Shown: one piece after another, positions 27,111 through 35,662 of the stretch
How the letters are laid out: every line of letters begins with the position of its first letter
Position numbering within the stretch: position 1 is the stretch's first letter
DNA from: Phycisphaerales bacterium
Lineage (GTDB): Bacteria > Planctomycetota > Phycisphaerae > UBA1845 > UTPLA1
Assembly (NCBI GenBank): GCA_020639075.1
Contig: JACKHI010000001.1
Span: forward strand, 1,984,001 to 2,048,000
Reading direction: 5' to 3'
DNA length: 64,000 bases
The notes under the pieces: generated by a model
Database searches by the model: none
Seen by the model: the letters and a program-made list of their open reading frames with translations, nothing else
What the model was told of the DNA's origin: nothing
Made by a program: the position numbers and the translations under genes

Positions 27111-29150
27111 ATGGACACCGTCACGCGCTTGCTTCGACAGATCGCACGTTCACACAGGAAGGTGACGGCGACGCTTGAAGATTCCGATGCCTGCGTCGCC
27201 GCCCAGCGTGCGATCCTTGTGAATGTTGCAGTCGGACTTTTCGGCGAATCGATCCGGAATGAGCTCCCGACCGCGCCCGAATGCGATGCGTTGGGCGCGG
27301 CCTTTCGCGACCTCGCAATCTCGGCCATCGCCGATCACGATGAGCAAACTCGCCCAAGAGTCGGCGCCGATCTGCTCGCTGCAGTCCACGAACAGCTCGC
27401 AGCGCCCAGCGGCGTCGGCGTGCATTACACGCCCCATCGCGTCGCCGACTATATCGCCGAGTCCGCCATCGCCGAGCTCATTTCCACGCGATGCGACGTC
27501 GATCCGGAGACGGCCAAATCCATCGTGTCGACGACGCCATTCGTCGAGATCGACGGCGAAACGACGCGCCGTATTCTGAGACTACTGAAAACGACAGACG
27601 TCTGTGACCCGTCCTGCGGCACCGGTCATTTGCTTCTCGCCGCCGCCGAAACGCTTGCACGAGCGGAAATGCGGCTACTCGGCAATCTCGAACCAACAAG
27701 CAAGGACGCGGGGCGAATCCGTCGGCGAATTGCGATGCGCCGGCTTCACGGTCGCGATATCGACGTCGACGCCGTCGCAATCACGCGTCTGCGCCTCGCC
27801 GCGTGGGCCGCGGATACAGGCGCTTCGAGCGAAGTCAAGATTCCCGCAGACAACGTTCACGCGCGCGACATGCTCAAATCGTCATCCGCGCGTTTGGACC
27901 AGGAACGTCGTTTTGACGTCATCCTGATGAATCCGCCTTACGTCCCGACGTACTCCCGCCGCTCGCAATGCGATCATCGTGAACCGATTCGCACGTTCGC
28001 CGCTCAACGCGAACTTTCCGGTCGACTCAACCTCTTCGGCTGCTTCATCATCCGCGCGATGGAAATCGTGAAAGCCGGCGGTGTCGTGTCGCTGATTGTT
28101 CCCGACACCTTCGCCTCGGCCGGCGCATACGCGGATCTGCGAAGAGCACTCACAGTGAATTACGGTCGCCAACAATGGACCCGCATAGACGCCCGCGTAT
28201 TCAAGGCGCAGGTTGGCAGCGTCATCCTGACCTGCTCTGACAGAGACGATTCACTCTCGGCCGATTTCATCGACATTCCCCGCAAGTTGAGCGCCGAGTC
28301 ATCGCGATTACGCTCGACGCCCCTGGCGGCGATTCGCGGCGACGAGCACCAGATCTTGTTTTTCGACAACGAAATTGAGCAGTCCATCTGGCGCATGGTG
28401 CGGACGGCCGACACGTTGCCGCTGAAATCATTCGCGAGAGTCCGCGACGGCGTCAACACCGGTCCGCGCCGAATGAGAGAGAGTCTTCTAGAGCCCGCAG
28501 CACCATCGATCTTTCGCCGCCCCCTCATCGAAGGCGGCGACATCGATCCGCGCGGTTTCGTTCTCCATGAACCGGCTCGCACCATTTTGTACAACCCCGA
28601 CATGATTGACGACGACGCACGGCTCGCCGGCGCGTCGCTTCGCGATCCGGCCATTTTCGACGCGCCGAAAGTCGTGACGCGACAGACCGCCGATTCACTT
28701 ATCGCCGCCCTCGAACCCGCCGGCGGCGTGGTTGCCCTCAACTCCGTTCATTGCATCAGCGTAGAGAAGAACGAACACTCGCTCCTTCCGGGACTCATGG
28801 CTTTGCTGAATTCCCCGCTCATCCGGCTCTATTACGCACTCGACGGCGGTGAGCAACGCGCGATTCTGCCGCAGGTCCGCATCGCATGGCTGCGCGAGCT
28901 GCCCGTCGCCCGAGACGTCCGTCGCTTCCTGGCGGAGCTGGCCCCGATGGGTGAGGAGATCATCGAGCGTCTCAGGACGAACGCCGGCATTCAGGATTCG
29001 ATGGATCGACTCCACGACACTGTGTGCCGGGCATATGGCATTCCGACGCACAAGTACGCACACGTCCTGGCGTGCTACCACCATCGATTCCCGAGATTCG
29101 CGGACCTCGCGACGCTGACTCGCCGCCCTCGAAGCGTGCGAGTCGCCTGA
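27111..29150 (+). CDS. Solitary N6-adenine DNA methyltransferase (Eco57I/TaqI-like class)
   Basis: 679 residues; ATG at 27111. SAM-binding motif I is DPSCGTGHLLLAA (starting Asp166) and the catalytic motif is NPPY at 274-277, the combination of N6-adenine/N4-cytosine methylases. The N-terminal ~160 residues contain the family's helical lead-in (HYTPHRVADYIAE). The C-terminal ~250 residues look like a TaqI-type target-recognition domain (ARVRDGVNTGPRRMRE, LPQVRIAWLRELPV). No restriction endonuclease, specificity subunit or BREX/DISARM partner lies near it, so it is either a stand-alone regulatory methylase or one part of a Type IIG-like system whose nuclease is absent. Base composition resembles the neighbours. 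Confidence 0.88.
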   Translation: MDTVTRLLRQIARSHRKVTATLEDSDACVAAQRAILVNVAVGLFGESIRNELPTAPECDALGAAFRDLAISAIADHDEQTRPRVGADLLAAVHEQLAAPSGVGVHYTPHRVADYIAESAIAELISTRCDVDPETAKSIVSTTPFVEIDGETTRRILRLLKTTDVCDPSCGTGHLLLAAAETLARAEMRLLGNLEPTSKDAGRIRRRIAMRRLHGRDIDVDAVAITRLRLAAWAADTGASSEVKIPADNVHARDMLKSSSARLDQERRFDVILMNPPYVPTYSRRSQCDHREPIRTFAAQRELSGRLNLFGCFIIRAMEIVKAGGVVSLIVPDTFASAGAYADLRRALTVNYGRQQWTRIDARVFKAQVGSVILTCSDRDDSLSADFIDIPRKLSAESSRLRSTPLAAIRGDEHQILFFDNEIEQSIWRMVRTADTLPLKSFARVRDGVNTGPRRMRESLLEPAAPSIFRRPLIEGGDIDPRGFVLHEPARTILYNPDMIDDDARLAGASLRDPAIFDAPKVVTRQTADSLIAALEPAGGVVALNSVHCISVEKNEHSLLPGLMALLNSPLIRLYYALDGGEQRAILPQVRIAWLRELPVARDVRRFLAELAPMGEEIIERLRTNAGIQDSMDRLHDTVCRAYGIPTHKYAHVLACYHHRFPRFADLATLTRRPRSVRVA

Positions 29151-29285
29151 ACGACCTATATTCCTAACCTTGTGCCTGACGTCCTTGAAGTCGGTCGATC
29201 GTCCGCAACCTCGGCGAAAACTGCCGATCGTTCGTCATCCCCCGCGCATTTCATGCCGATCAAGCGCGAGAGGGGGATAAGGAAT

Positions 29286-29567
29286 ATGTTCACATCGCCG
29301 ACGAACCGCCGAACCATGGAGCGTCATCGTACGCGCGGGTTGATACGCTGGACTGATTCGGAGACTGCGCGCGCCAATGACGGCTGGCTCTGCGACTGTT
29401 CGATCAACGGCGTCGCATTTACCACGTCTAGCGAAGAGGCACCCGCCCTTGGAGACCGAATCAGGATCCTGGGCGGCGACTCCCAGGGGCAGCTCCTTTC
29501 CGTCGTCCGGGTCCGGCAGTTGCGTGGCGACACCGTCATGATTGCCTGCACACCCAATCAGGGCTGA
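29286..29567 (+). CDS. PilZ domain protein (c-di-GMP receptor candidate)
   Basis: 93 residues. ATG at 29286 with GGGGG upstream. Carries both PilZ signature parts: Arg9-x3-Arg13 (RTMER) and Asp37-x-Ser39-x2-Gly42 (DCSING). The rest is the small beta barrel. Single-domain PilZ proteins bind cyclic di-GMP and often control pili, motility or exopolysaccharide; the PilT/GspE genes 8 kb away and the glycan cluster are possible targets (inference). No partner is directly adjacent. Confidence 0.78.
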   Translation: MFTSPTNRRTMERHRTRGLIRWTDSETARANDGWLCDCSINGVAFTTSSEEAPALGDRIRILGGDSQGQLLSVVRVRQLRGDTVMIACTPNQG

Positions 29568-29801
29568 ATTCGATAGGTGACAAACCTCCCCTGGGATCCG
29601 ATCCGATTTCGAGAGGGCCTTAGTTATCAGACGTTGGGTCTGCGGGTGGCTGTCCGCAGCCATATCGCGGATTGCCCGGCCCAGTCGCGGCTGATTTCGG
29701 TCTTGCGCGGGTTACTCCCATAAATTACGCATATTCGATGCGTTACCTCGGATCGGTCACTTTGCGGGCCGGCCACGCGTGTCCGAGTTCCCAAAATATC
29801 G

Positions 29802-29807
29802 TATAAT
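29802..29807 (+). promoter_or_regulatory. Consensus -10 box for the KamA-family gene
   Basis: TATAAT with all six consensus bases, in an A/T-rich stretch (CAAAATATCGTATAATTTACTT) within otherwise GC-rich DNA. No good -35 is present (GTGTCC at 17-base spacing). A start site about 7 bases downstream (near 29814) would give a transcript whose first stem begins at base 3 or 4. Confidence 0.6.
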
Positions 29808-29813
29808 TTACTT

Positions 29814-30012
29814 ACTGGGGCCTAATCGGCGCTCTCCAACTGAGCGCCCAAGCGTTGCCGTCGCGTCACTGTTTCGCGGTCAACCCGGCAGCCCATTTCA
29901 ACGGCCCCATTAGTCCCGACGGCAAGGGATACCTTGAGCCTCCTCATGTGGACGCATTTCCACATCAGCTGGGGTCGGTGCCTCGTCGTCTTTGCAGATA
30001 AGGAGCGTCCCG
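29814..30012 (+). promoter_or_regulatory. Candidate structured 5' leader of the KamA-family gene
   Basis: Base pairing read by eye: P1 29817-29822 with 29903-29908 (GGGGCC/GGCCCC); P2 29828-29834 with 29842-29848 (7 bp, 7-nt loop); P3 29856-29860 with 29886-29890 enclosing 29862-29865 with 29875-29878. Together these make a closed three-way junction starting at the predicted 5' end. A separate hairpin (29946-29952 with 29959-29965) follows, then the RBS at 30000-30005. It does not match lysine, TPP or cobalamin riboswitch signatures that I can recall. Regulatory role is inference only. Confidence 0.4.
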
Positions 30013-31404
30013 ATGTTCCAGCACTTCGACCCAAACGAGGCGGAGCGATTCAAGCCGATCACGCGAGCGAACGTCGCCCGTACGCCATACTGGAACCGAC
30101 TTTCGCCCGATTTGCAGGAAGCCGTCAACGTCGTCTCGGCCGTCCTGCCGTTTCGCTCAAACGAATACGTGGCTCGCGAATTGATCGACTGGGATCGCGT
30201 TCCGCACGATCCGATTTTCCAGCTCACATTTCCGCAGAAGGGCATGCTCCGCGAAGACAACTATGAGACGATCGCGAGTCTCATACGCGCCAACGCTCCT
30301 CATGATGAAGTCGAGCTCGCCGCAGACAGGATACGCCTGCAACTCAATCCGCATCCAGCAGGTCAGCTGACGCACAATGTGCCGAAACACCATGGTTGTG
30401 CGGTTCCGGGCGTGCAACACAAGTATCGCGAAACCTGTCTTTTCTTCCCGAGCAACGGTCAGACGTGCCACGCCTACTGCACGTTCTGCTTCCGCTGGGC
30501 GCAGTTCATCGGCCATGACGACCTCAAATTCGCCAGCCACGAAGCCGACACGCTCGTGGAGTACCTTCGAGAACATCGCTGGGTCACCGACATTCTGTTC
30601 ACGGGCGGCGATCCCATGATCATGGGTACGAAAGTCCTTCGCCGCTATATCGAAGCCCTGCTTCATCCCGATCTCGAACACGTGCAGACGATTCGCATCG
30701 GCACCAAGGCCGTCGCCTATTGGCCGCAGCGGTTCGTTACGGATCCCGACGCCGATGCCCTGATGACGCTCTTCGATCGTGTGGTCGCAGCAGGCAAGCA
30801 TCTCGCCGTGATGGGACACTATTCGCACCCCGTCGAACTCTCGACAGACATTTCTCAGGAAGCCGTCCGCCGCATCCGCTCGACCGGCGCCAACATCCGC
30901 ATGCAATCGCCGCTGATCCGTCACGTGAACGACGACGCCACGACGTGGGCCGACCTCTGGCGCACCGGCGTCCGTCTCGGTGCGATCCCCTACTATATGT
31001 TCGTTGAGCGTGACACCGGCGCGCGGCGGTACTTCGAAGTTCCGCTTGTCAAGGCATGGGACATTTTCCGCAAGGCATACAGCCGCGTCTCGGGGCTTGC
31101 GCGCACGGTTCGCGGTCCGTCCATGTCCGCCACGCCCGGCAAAGTGCATATCCTCGGAGTTTCCGAAATCGGCGACGAGCGGGTTTTCGTTCTGGAATAC
31201 CTGCAGGCGCGAGACGCGAGTCTCGTTCGCCGGCCGTTCTTCGCCTGCTTCGATCCGACCGCATCTTGGTTCGACCAACTCGTACCGTTCAGCGAACGAG
31301 ATAAGCAGTTCTTCCCGGATGCAGACGACTCGGAATTCGGGGAGGAGTCCCGGCCTGTACCTTTGCGTGTATCCCCGGGTTTGTCAGCCACTTCCCGGCC
31401 CTGA
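30013..31404 (+). CDS. KamA-family radical SAM protein (lysine 2,3-aminomutase-like)
   Basis: 463 residues; ATG at 30013 with a perfect-looking AAGGAG 7 bases upstream. Radical SAM cluster motif CHAYCTFC gives Cys152, Cys156 and Cys159; the FTGGDPM motif and the barrel match lysine 2,3-aminomutase relatives. The C-terminal domain is diverged: where classical enzymes have DAPGGGGK, carrying the PLP lysine, this protein has SATPGK (Lys377 possibly equivalent). This suggests a different substrate or a PLP-independent reaction. It lies 136 bases before a CBS-pair gene on the same strand. Probable cytosolic role; substrate not predictable from sequence. Confidence 0.85.
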   Translation: MFQHFDPNEAERFKPITRANVARTPYWNRLSPDLQEAVNVVSAVLPFRSNEYVARELIDWDRVPHDPIFQLTFPQKGMLREDNYETIASLIRANAPHDEVELAADRIRLQLNPHPAGQLTHNVPKHHGCAVPGVQHKYRETCLFFPSNGQTCHAYCTFCFRWAQFIGHDDLKFASHEADTLVEYLREHRWVTDILFTGGDPMIMGTKVLRRYIEALLHPDLEHVQTIRIGTKAVAYWPQRFVTDPDADALMTLFDRVVAAGKHLAVMGHYSHPVELSTDISQEAVRRIRSTGANIRMQSPLIRHVNDDATTWADLWRTGVRLGAIPYYMFVERDTGARRYFEVPLVKAWDIFRKAYSRVSGLARTVRGPSMSATPGKVHILGVSEIGDERVFVLEYLQARDASLVRRPFFACFDPTASWFDQLVPFSERDKQFFPDADDSEFGEESRPVPLRVSPGLSATSRP

Positions 31405-31540
31405 CCGCCCGAGCCCGCCCCCCTGCGGCCGAGAATCAATTTCCGTATCCGCTTCAGCGGGGCGTCGGTCAAGAGGCGTGCGCAATGACCCGAATCAATC
31501 AACAGCGATTCCCATCACGCCGCAAACGAGGTGCGCGCAT

Positions 31541-32014
31541 ATGCTGACTTCGGCCGACAATCCCTGTGCGATCAAGATTCAGGACATCATGTCCAGACCC
31601 GTTCATACCGTGCAGATGGACGATTCGCTGAAGGCCGTGCGCGACAGCTTCTTCTCACACGGATGCCATCATGTTGTCGTTCTCGAGCGACAGAAGGTCT
31701 ACGGCGTCGTGTCGGATCGCGACGTGTTGAAGGAGCTGAGTCCATTCGTCGGCAATCAGGCCATGGAAAGACCTCAGGACGCCAACACCCTCAAGCGCCG
31801 CGTCCATCAGATCATGTCCCGCACGCCGGTCACGATCGGCCCCGATGAATTCGTGGCCGCGGCGGCGCAACGGATGATCGAAAAACGCGTTTCCAGCCTT
31901 CCCGTCGTCGACAAGGAAGGCAAGCTCGTCGGCATCGTCACGCAGCGCGACATCCTGAAATGGGCCGTCAGTGCCTGTCCTCTGCCACAACCGGTCGTCG
32001 AAGTCGCGAAATAG
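31541..32014 (+). CDS. Tandem CBS domain protein
   Basis: 157 residues; ATG at 31541 with ACGAGGTG upstream. Two CBS domains (about 18-80 and 92-150) with typical sequences (IMSRPVHTVQMDDSL, VVSDRDVLKEL; IMSRTPVTIGPDEF, VVDKEGKLVGIVTQRDIL) fill the whole protein. CBS pairs bind adenosine-containing ligands (AMP, ATP, SAM) as regulatory modules. Same strand as and just downstream of the radical SAM gene; a SAM-sensing link is possible but not shown. Converges with the exporter-operon lipoprotein (11 bases between stops). Confidence 0.92.
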   Translation: MLTSADNPCAIKIQDIMSRPVHTVQMDDSLKAVRDSFFSHGCHHVVVLERQKVYGVVSDRDVLKELSPFVGNQAMERPQDANTLKRRVHQIMSRTPVTIGPDEFVAAAAQRMIEKRVSSLPVVDKEGKLVGIVTQRDILKWAVSACPLPQPVVEVAK

Positions 32015-32025
32015 AGGCGGATGCA

Positions 32026-32583
32026 TCAGCCGGGGACGATCGCGATCTTTCGAGCGTTGATAACCAGATTGCCGTCTTTACTCCGACTCGCAATCTCTCC
32101 ACGGACCACGATCTTCGCCAAGGGCATCAGACCATGCCGGCCCTCGGCGCTCTCGCGAATCGGCTTGCCATTTTCATCGACGATCTGAATCGTCGCCGTA
32201 TTCGCCGCCATCGACTCGGGCGTCTCGCAGCAATAGTCCCAAGGCGTCTTACAGCTATCCCCGTGAAGTTGATCGCACGACTTGAGCGCCGCATCCGTCA
32301 ATACGAACACCGCCGCGCCATCGACGAAGGGCCGCGCTCGTCCGCCGATCCGCCCACGAACGACAACTTCGCCGCTGGACGCGCCGCGCTCCTTCAGTTT
32401 GCGAACGCCAATCGCGTTGGCCGGCGCCGTTTCGACAAACATACTCGTGGGTAGTGCTGACGACTGTTCTCCGGACGAGTCCGCCGACGGCGCCCCGCCT
32501 CCGCTCGATTTGCCGTCGCACGCTACAAACAAGACACTGATACCAATCATCGCCGCAATAAGTCGCAGGCATCCCGAAATCAT
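32026..32583 (-). CDS. Conserved-looking lipoprotein at the end of the exporter operon
   Basis: 185 residues; ATG at 32583 with TGGAGG 6 bases upstream. Lipoprotein signal with lipobox FVAC (MISGCLRLIAAMIGISVLFVAC) followed by a Ser/Gly-rich linker. The mature part has two nucleotide-binding-like (OB-type) beta segments (GEVVVRGRIGGRARPF, KIVVRGEIASRSKDGN) separated by a Cys-rich loop (CDQLHGDSCKTPWDYCCE). Function unknown. It starts 34 bases after the second permease, so it is probably in the same transcript. Confidence 0.75.
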   Translation of the reverse strand: MISGCLRLIAAMIGISVLFVACDGKSSGGGAPSADSSGEQSSALPTSMFVETAPANAIGVRKLKERGASSGEVVVRGRIGGRARPFVDGAAVFVLTDAALKSCDQLHGDSCKTPWDYCCETPESMAANTATIQIVDENGKPIRESAEGRHGLMPLAKIVVRGEIASRSKDGNLVINARKIAIVPG

Positions 32584-32617
32584 CGCATCCTCCAGTTCGA
32601 GCGCGTCGCGCCCATTC

Positions 32618-33796
32618 TTACATTCCTTCCGTCCGCAACGCCTCCACAATGGGAAGCCGCAGACACTGCCACAGCGCCGGAATGACGCCGACCACGCTGA
32701 TCGCCACCCCCGCCGCCAATCCGATGAGCAACACGGGGGCATCCATCACGATGGCGAACGCCCCCATCGAAAATCGAACGGCGATCCCGTCCAACACGAC
32801 GAGCCCGAAAATCGCCGCTAGGATTCCCCCCGCCGCCGCCGCAAGCATCGACTCCACCAGAAAGCTGACGACGATTGCTCGGCGTGGATACCCGAGTGTC
32901 TGCAGCGCTGCGAGTTCGCGAACTCGGCCCGCAAACGCCGCGTGCATCGTATTCAACCCGCCGAACAGTCCGCCGAGTCCGATCAGGCACGCCGTCGCCC
33001 ACACCATCGCTCTCACGGGCCCATAGAATGCAAGCAGGCCGGCGTAATAGTCCGCTTCCCGCATCGCCACGAGTTCCAAGTCCAGTCGTTGCGCGCACCA
33101 GACGTCCACATCCGCGAACTCCGCCGAGCCCAGCGTCGCGACGACGCACGACAACGTGTCTCGTTTTGTTGCAATCTGCAAATCGGCCAGCGACGTCCAT
33201 ATCTCTGCGTCCATCACCGAATTCGGCGCCGCGAATCGCCCGACGATTCGCCATGCGTGATGGTCGAACCACAATTGCTCACCGACGGCCAAGTCATCGG
33301 CGTCCACCCCCAGCCGAGTGGCCGCGTAGCGCCCGACGATCAGTTCATCCGCCCCGGCTCGCGGCGCGCGCCCCTCGACGATCGACACCTCCGGATGCAC
33401 AAGGAACGCCGTTTCCGTTACGCCCCGAACGACAGCGGACAGTTCTTCATGCGAGTCCGCCGCGCGCTTGACCACGAGGGCCATACTCACTTCCGGCGAG
33501 ACATAATCCACATCCAATCGCCGGCGAATCCCGGGTACGCTTGCCGCGAGCAGCGTCGGGACATTCCGGGCAATCTGGCTGCGCTCGATACTCTCTTCGC
33601 TCCCCGCGCCCAGCACGAGTACGTTGTTCGCATGGTGCCGGACCTCCATGCTTTGCTGCATGCCGCGCACAAACCCGCCCGCCGCCAAGACGAGCGTCAC
33701 GACGAGTGCGCTACCCAAGACGCTCGCCGTCAGTCGCGACGGCGACCGACCGAGATTCCGCACAGCGTACTCAATTGGCAACAACCTCAATCGCAT
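32618..33796 (-). CDS. FtsX-type ABC transporter permease 2
   Basis: 392 residues from the ATG at 33796; upstream in-frame sequence is Arg/Gly-rich and not homologous. Four transmembrane helices in the MacB/FtsX layout: one near the N-terminus (~20-42), a large periplasmic region (~45-270), then three C-terminal helices (~275-300, 315-345, 355-380) around the FtsX sequence RVRELAALQTLGYPRRAI. Pairs with permease 1 (13 bases upstream) and the ATPase to form a heterodimeric exporter. Confidence 0.9.
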   Translation of the reverse strand: MRLRLLPIEYAVRNLGRSPSRLTASVLGSALVVTLVLAAGGFVRGMQQSMEVRHHANNVLVLGAGSEESIERSQIARNVPTLLAASVPGIRRRLDVDYVSPEVSMALVVKRAADSHEELSAVVRGVTETAFLVHPEVSIVEGRAPRAGADELIVGRYAATRLGVDADDLAVGEQLWFDHHAWRIVGRFAAPNSVMDAEIWTSLADLQIATKRDTLSCVVATLGSAEFADVDVWCAQRLDLELVAMREADYYAGLLAFYGPVRAMVWATACLIGLGGLFGGLNTMHAAFAGRVRELAALQTLGYPRRAIVVSFLVESMLAAAAGGILAAIFGLVVLDGIAVRFSMGAFAIVMDAPVLLIGLAAGVAISVVGVIPALWQCLRLPIVEALRTEGM

Positions 33797-33809
33797 ACAC
33801 GCTCCGGGC

Positions 33810-34964
33810 CTACACAGCGCGAAAACACGCGACGATCTCCCGCCGCGCCGCCTGCCACGCGGGCGCCAATCCTGCAATCACGCCCACGCCCGCGGCAATC
33901 ACGACGCCCCACGCCATTGTCCCAACCGACGATGTCACGGGAATGCTATGGCTCTCCACCGACAGCGCCAGAGAGGCTCGCGACAAGAACGCAAACGCCA
34001 GCGAACCGCCGATCGCCGCGCCTGTCACGCTCAACAACAAACCCTCGCTCACCAAGAGCCGTGCGATTAGATGCCCCCTGAATCCCAGCGTCTGGAGGAT
34101 TGCATGCTCCCGGATCCGGTCCTGCACGCTCAACATGATCGCGTTGCCCACGAGCGCCAGGACCGCTCCCAGGCATCCCCAGCCCAGCCAGCGCATAAAC
34201 CCGACGATCTCGATCACATCCGCCGCCGCCCGCGCTACAAACGCCTTCTCGGGGCTCGTCTTCGTCGGTTCCTGCGCCGCCGCGAACATAGCGTCAATCT
34301 CCGACGCGACGCGCTCCAGCGCGTCCGGATCGCGCACCTTCACGTTGAACTGGGTGACGATTCCGCCCGCACGACTCTTCGATGCATACTGAAGAAAATC
34401 CAGGTGCACGTAGGCGACATTCTGATCCGAGGCCTCCGTCGATCGAATGACGCCTGCGACGTAAACCGTTATCCCGGCCGCCTCGAACCGATCTCCGGCG
34501 CTCAGCTTCCTCCGCACCGCCAGCGTCTCGCCCAATAGCGCCGCATCGCTACGACTTTCCCATGCCTTCAACGACCCGCCAACGACGTCGAATCCCGGAG
34601 CAAACGACGCTAGAAACGCGTTGGTCGGCACGCCGCGAAACGTCACGACATCCAGGCTCGTCCGGCAATTGCTCACGACAATCTTGATCGGCACGACAGA
34701 CTGTACGCCGGCGATCCGCTCGATCTGCTGCGCGTACGACTGCGGCATCCGACTCGTAAACGGGCAGTATCGATCCTTGCGATACACGACCAGCGTCGTA
34801 TCTCCGGCTCGCGCCGTGGTCGCCGCGTCCACGCCCGCCTGCATCGCCCGCACGGCAGTGAATAGGAACATCGCCACCGCAACGCCGGCGATCGTCAACA
34901 GGCTCCGCGTCCGCGCCCGCCACACCTGTTTGCACACCAAAGGTACAAATCTCGCTGCAATCAT
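33810..34964 (-). CDS. FtsX-type ABC transporter permease 1
   Basis: 384 residues. Same 1+3 transmembrane architecture as permease 2: helix ~20-40 (RSLLTIAGVAVAMFLFTAV), a periplasmic domain ~50-245, and C-terminal helices around REHAILQTLGFRGHLIARLLVSE. Its ATG overlaps the stop of the ATPase gene by four bases (ATGA), indicating translational coupling. Works with the second permease and the membrane fusion protein as a tripartite exporter of the MacAB/DevBCA kind; substrate unknown. Confidence 0.92.
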   Translation of the reverse strand: MIAARFVPLVCKQVWRARTRSLLTIAGVAVAMFLFTAVRAMQAGVDAATTARAGDTTLVVYRKDRYCPFTSRMPQSYAQQIERIAGVQSVVPIKIVVSNCRTSLDVVTFRGVPTNAFLASFAPGFDVVGGSLKAWESRSDAALLGETLAVRRKLSAGDRFEAAGITVYVAGVIRSTEASDQNVAYVHLDFLQYASKSRAGGIVTQFNVKVRDPDALERVASEIDAMFAAAQEPTKTSPEKAFVARAAADVIEIVGFMRWLGWGCLGAVLALVGNAIMLSVQDRIREHAILQTLGFRGHLIARLLVSEGLLLSVTGAAIGGSLAFAFLSRASLALSVESHSIPVTSSVGTMAWGVVIAAGVGVIAGLAPAWQAARREIVACFRAV

Positions 34965-35662
34965 GCCGTCGCCCCCGACGCGATCTCATGTGCTTCCGCC
35001 AAACGCCCCTTGTCCAGGTGCAACGTCCGACGGGCATACGCCGCGCAGTGCGCGTCATGCGTCACCATAACCAGCGTCTTGCCAAGCTCGTCGTTCAATC
35101 TCACAAGCAGCGACATGATCGCCTTCGCGCTCACGGCATCCAGGTCTCCCGTCGGTTCGTCGGCTACGATGATCCGCGGATCCGTCACGATCGCCCGTGC
35201 GATCGCCACGCGCTGTTCCTGCCCACCGGACAATTGACGCGGAAAGTGATCATGCCGATCGGCAATCCCCACAAGTTCCAGCGCCAGCGCCACGCGTTCG
35301 TGCCGCGACCGCCGACTCTGGCGATGCAAAAGCAACGGCAATTCGACGTTTTCATATGCCGTCAATGTCGGAATAAGGTTGTAGAGCTGAAAGACATAAC
35401 CGATGTAGTCGCTCCGCCATGCGGCAAGTCGGCTCCGCGACATACCGGCGAGTTCGTGACCATCGATCCTCAGGCTCCCTGCCGTCGGCTGATCAATCCC
35501 TGCGATCAGATTCAGCAGGGTCGACTTCCCGCTTCCAGAAGGACCCATCAGGGCGAGGAATTCCCCCGACTCGACGTCGAGCGCCAAGTCCGCCAATGGC
35601 GTGATGTTCGTGTCGCCCTTCACATACGTCCGCGACAGTCCGCGACATTCAATCAGCGCCAT
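34961..35662 (-). CDS. ABC transporter ATPase (MacB/LolD-like)
   Basis: 233 residues from the ATG at 35662. Complete ABC motifs: Walker A GPSGSGKST, Q-loop, signature LSGGQEQRV, Walker B IIVADEPTGDLD and the switch histidine (THDAHC). The length and LolD/MacB-like signature fit an exporter ATPase that drives FtsX-type permeases. Starts inside the end of the membrane fusion protein gene (14-base overlap) and overlaps permease 1 at its end, so translation is coupled. Confidence 0.96.
   Translation of the reverse strand: MALIECRGLSRTYVKGDTNITPLADLALDVESGEFLALMGPSGSGKSTLLNLIAGIDQPTAGSLRIDGHELAGMSRSRLAAWRSDYIGYVFQLYNLIPTLTAYENVELPLLLHRQSRRSRHERVALALELVGIADRHDHFPRQLSGGQEQRVAIARAIVTDPRIIVADEPTGDLDAVSAKAIMSLLVRLNDELGKTLVMVTHDAHCAAYARRTLHLDKGRLAEAHEIASGATA

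Larger units (their letters stand above)
29568..30012 (+). other. Intergenic region with promoter and structured leader (445 bases)
   Basis: After the PilZ gene. Contains a small hairpin (29640-29645 with 29654-29659), an inverted repeat ACGCAT/ATGCGT (29727-29743) about 60 bases upstream of a perfect TATAAT box at 29802-29807, and then a leader of about 200 nt that can form a three-way junction and a further hairpin before the ribosome-binding site AAGGAG of the radical SAM gene. Confidence 0.6.

Noticed and set aside
29814..29910. TPP or lysine riboswitch
   Set aside because: Characteristic sequence boxes (for example CUGAGA and the family core) are not in the leader, so no known class is claimed.
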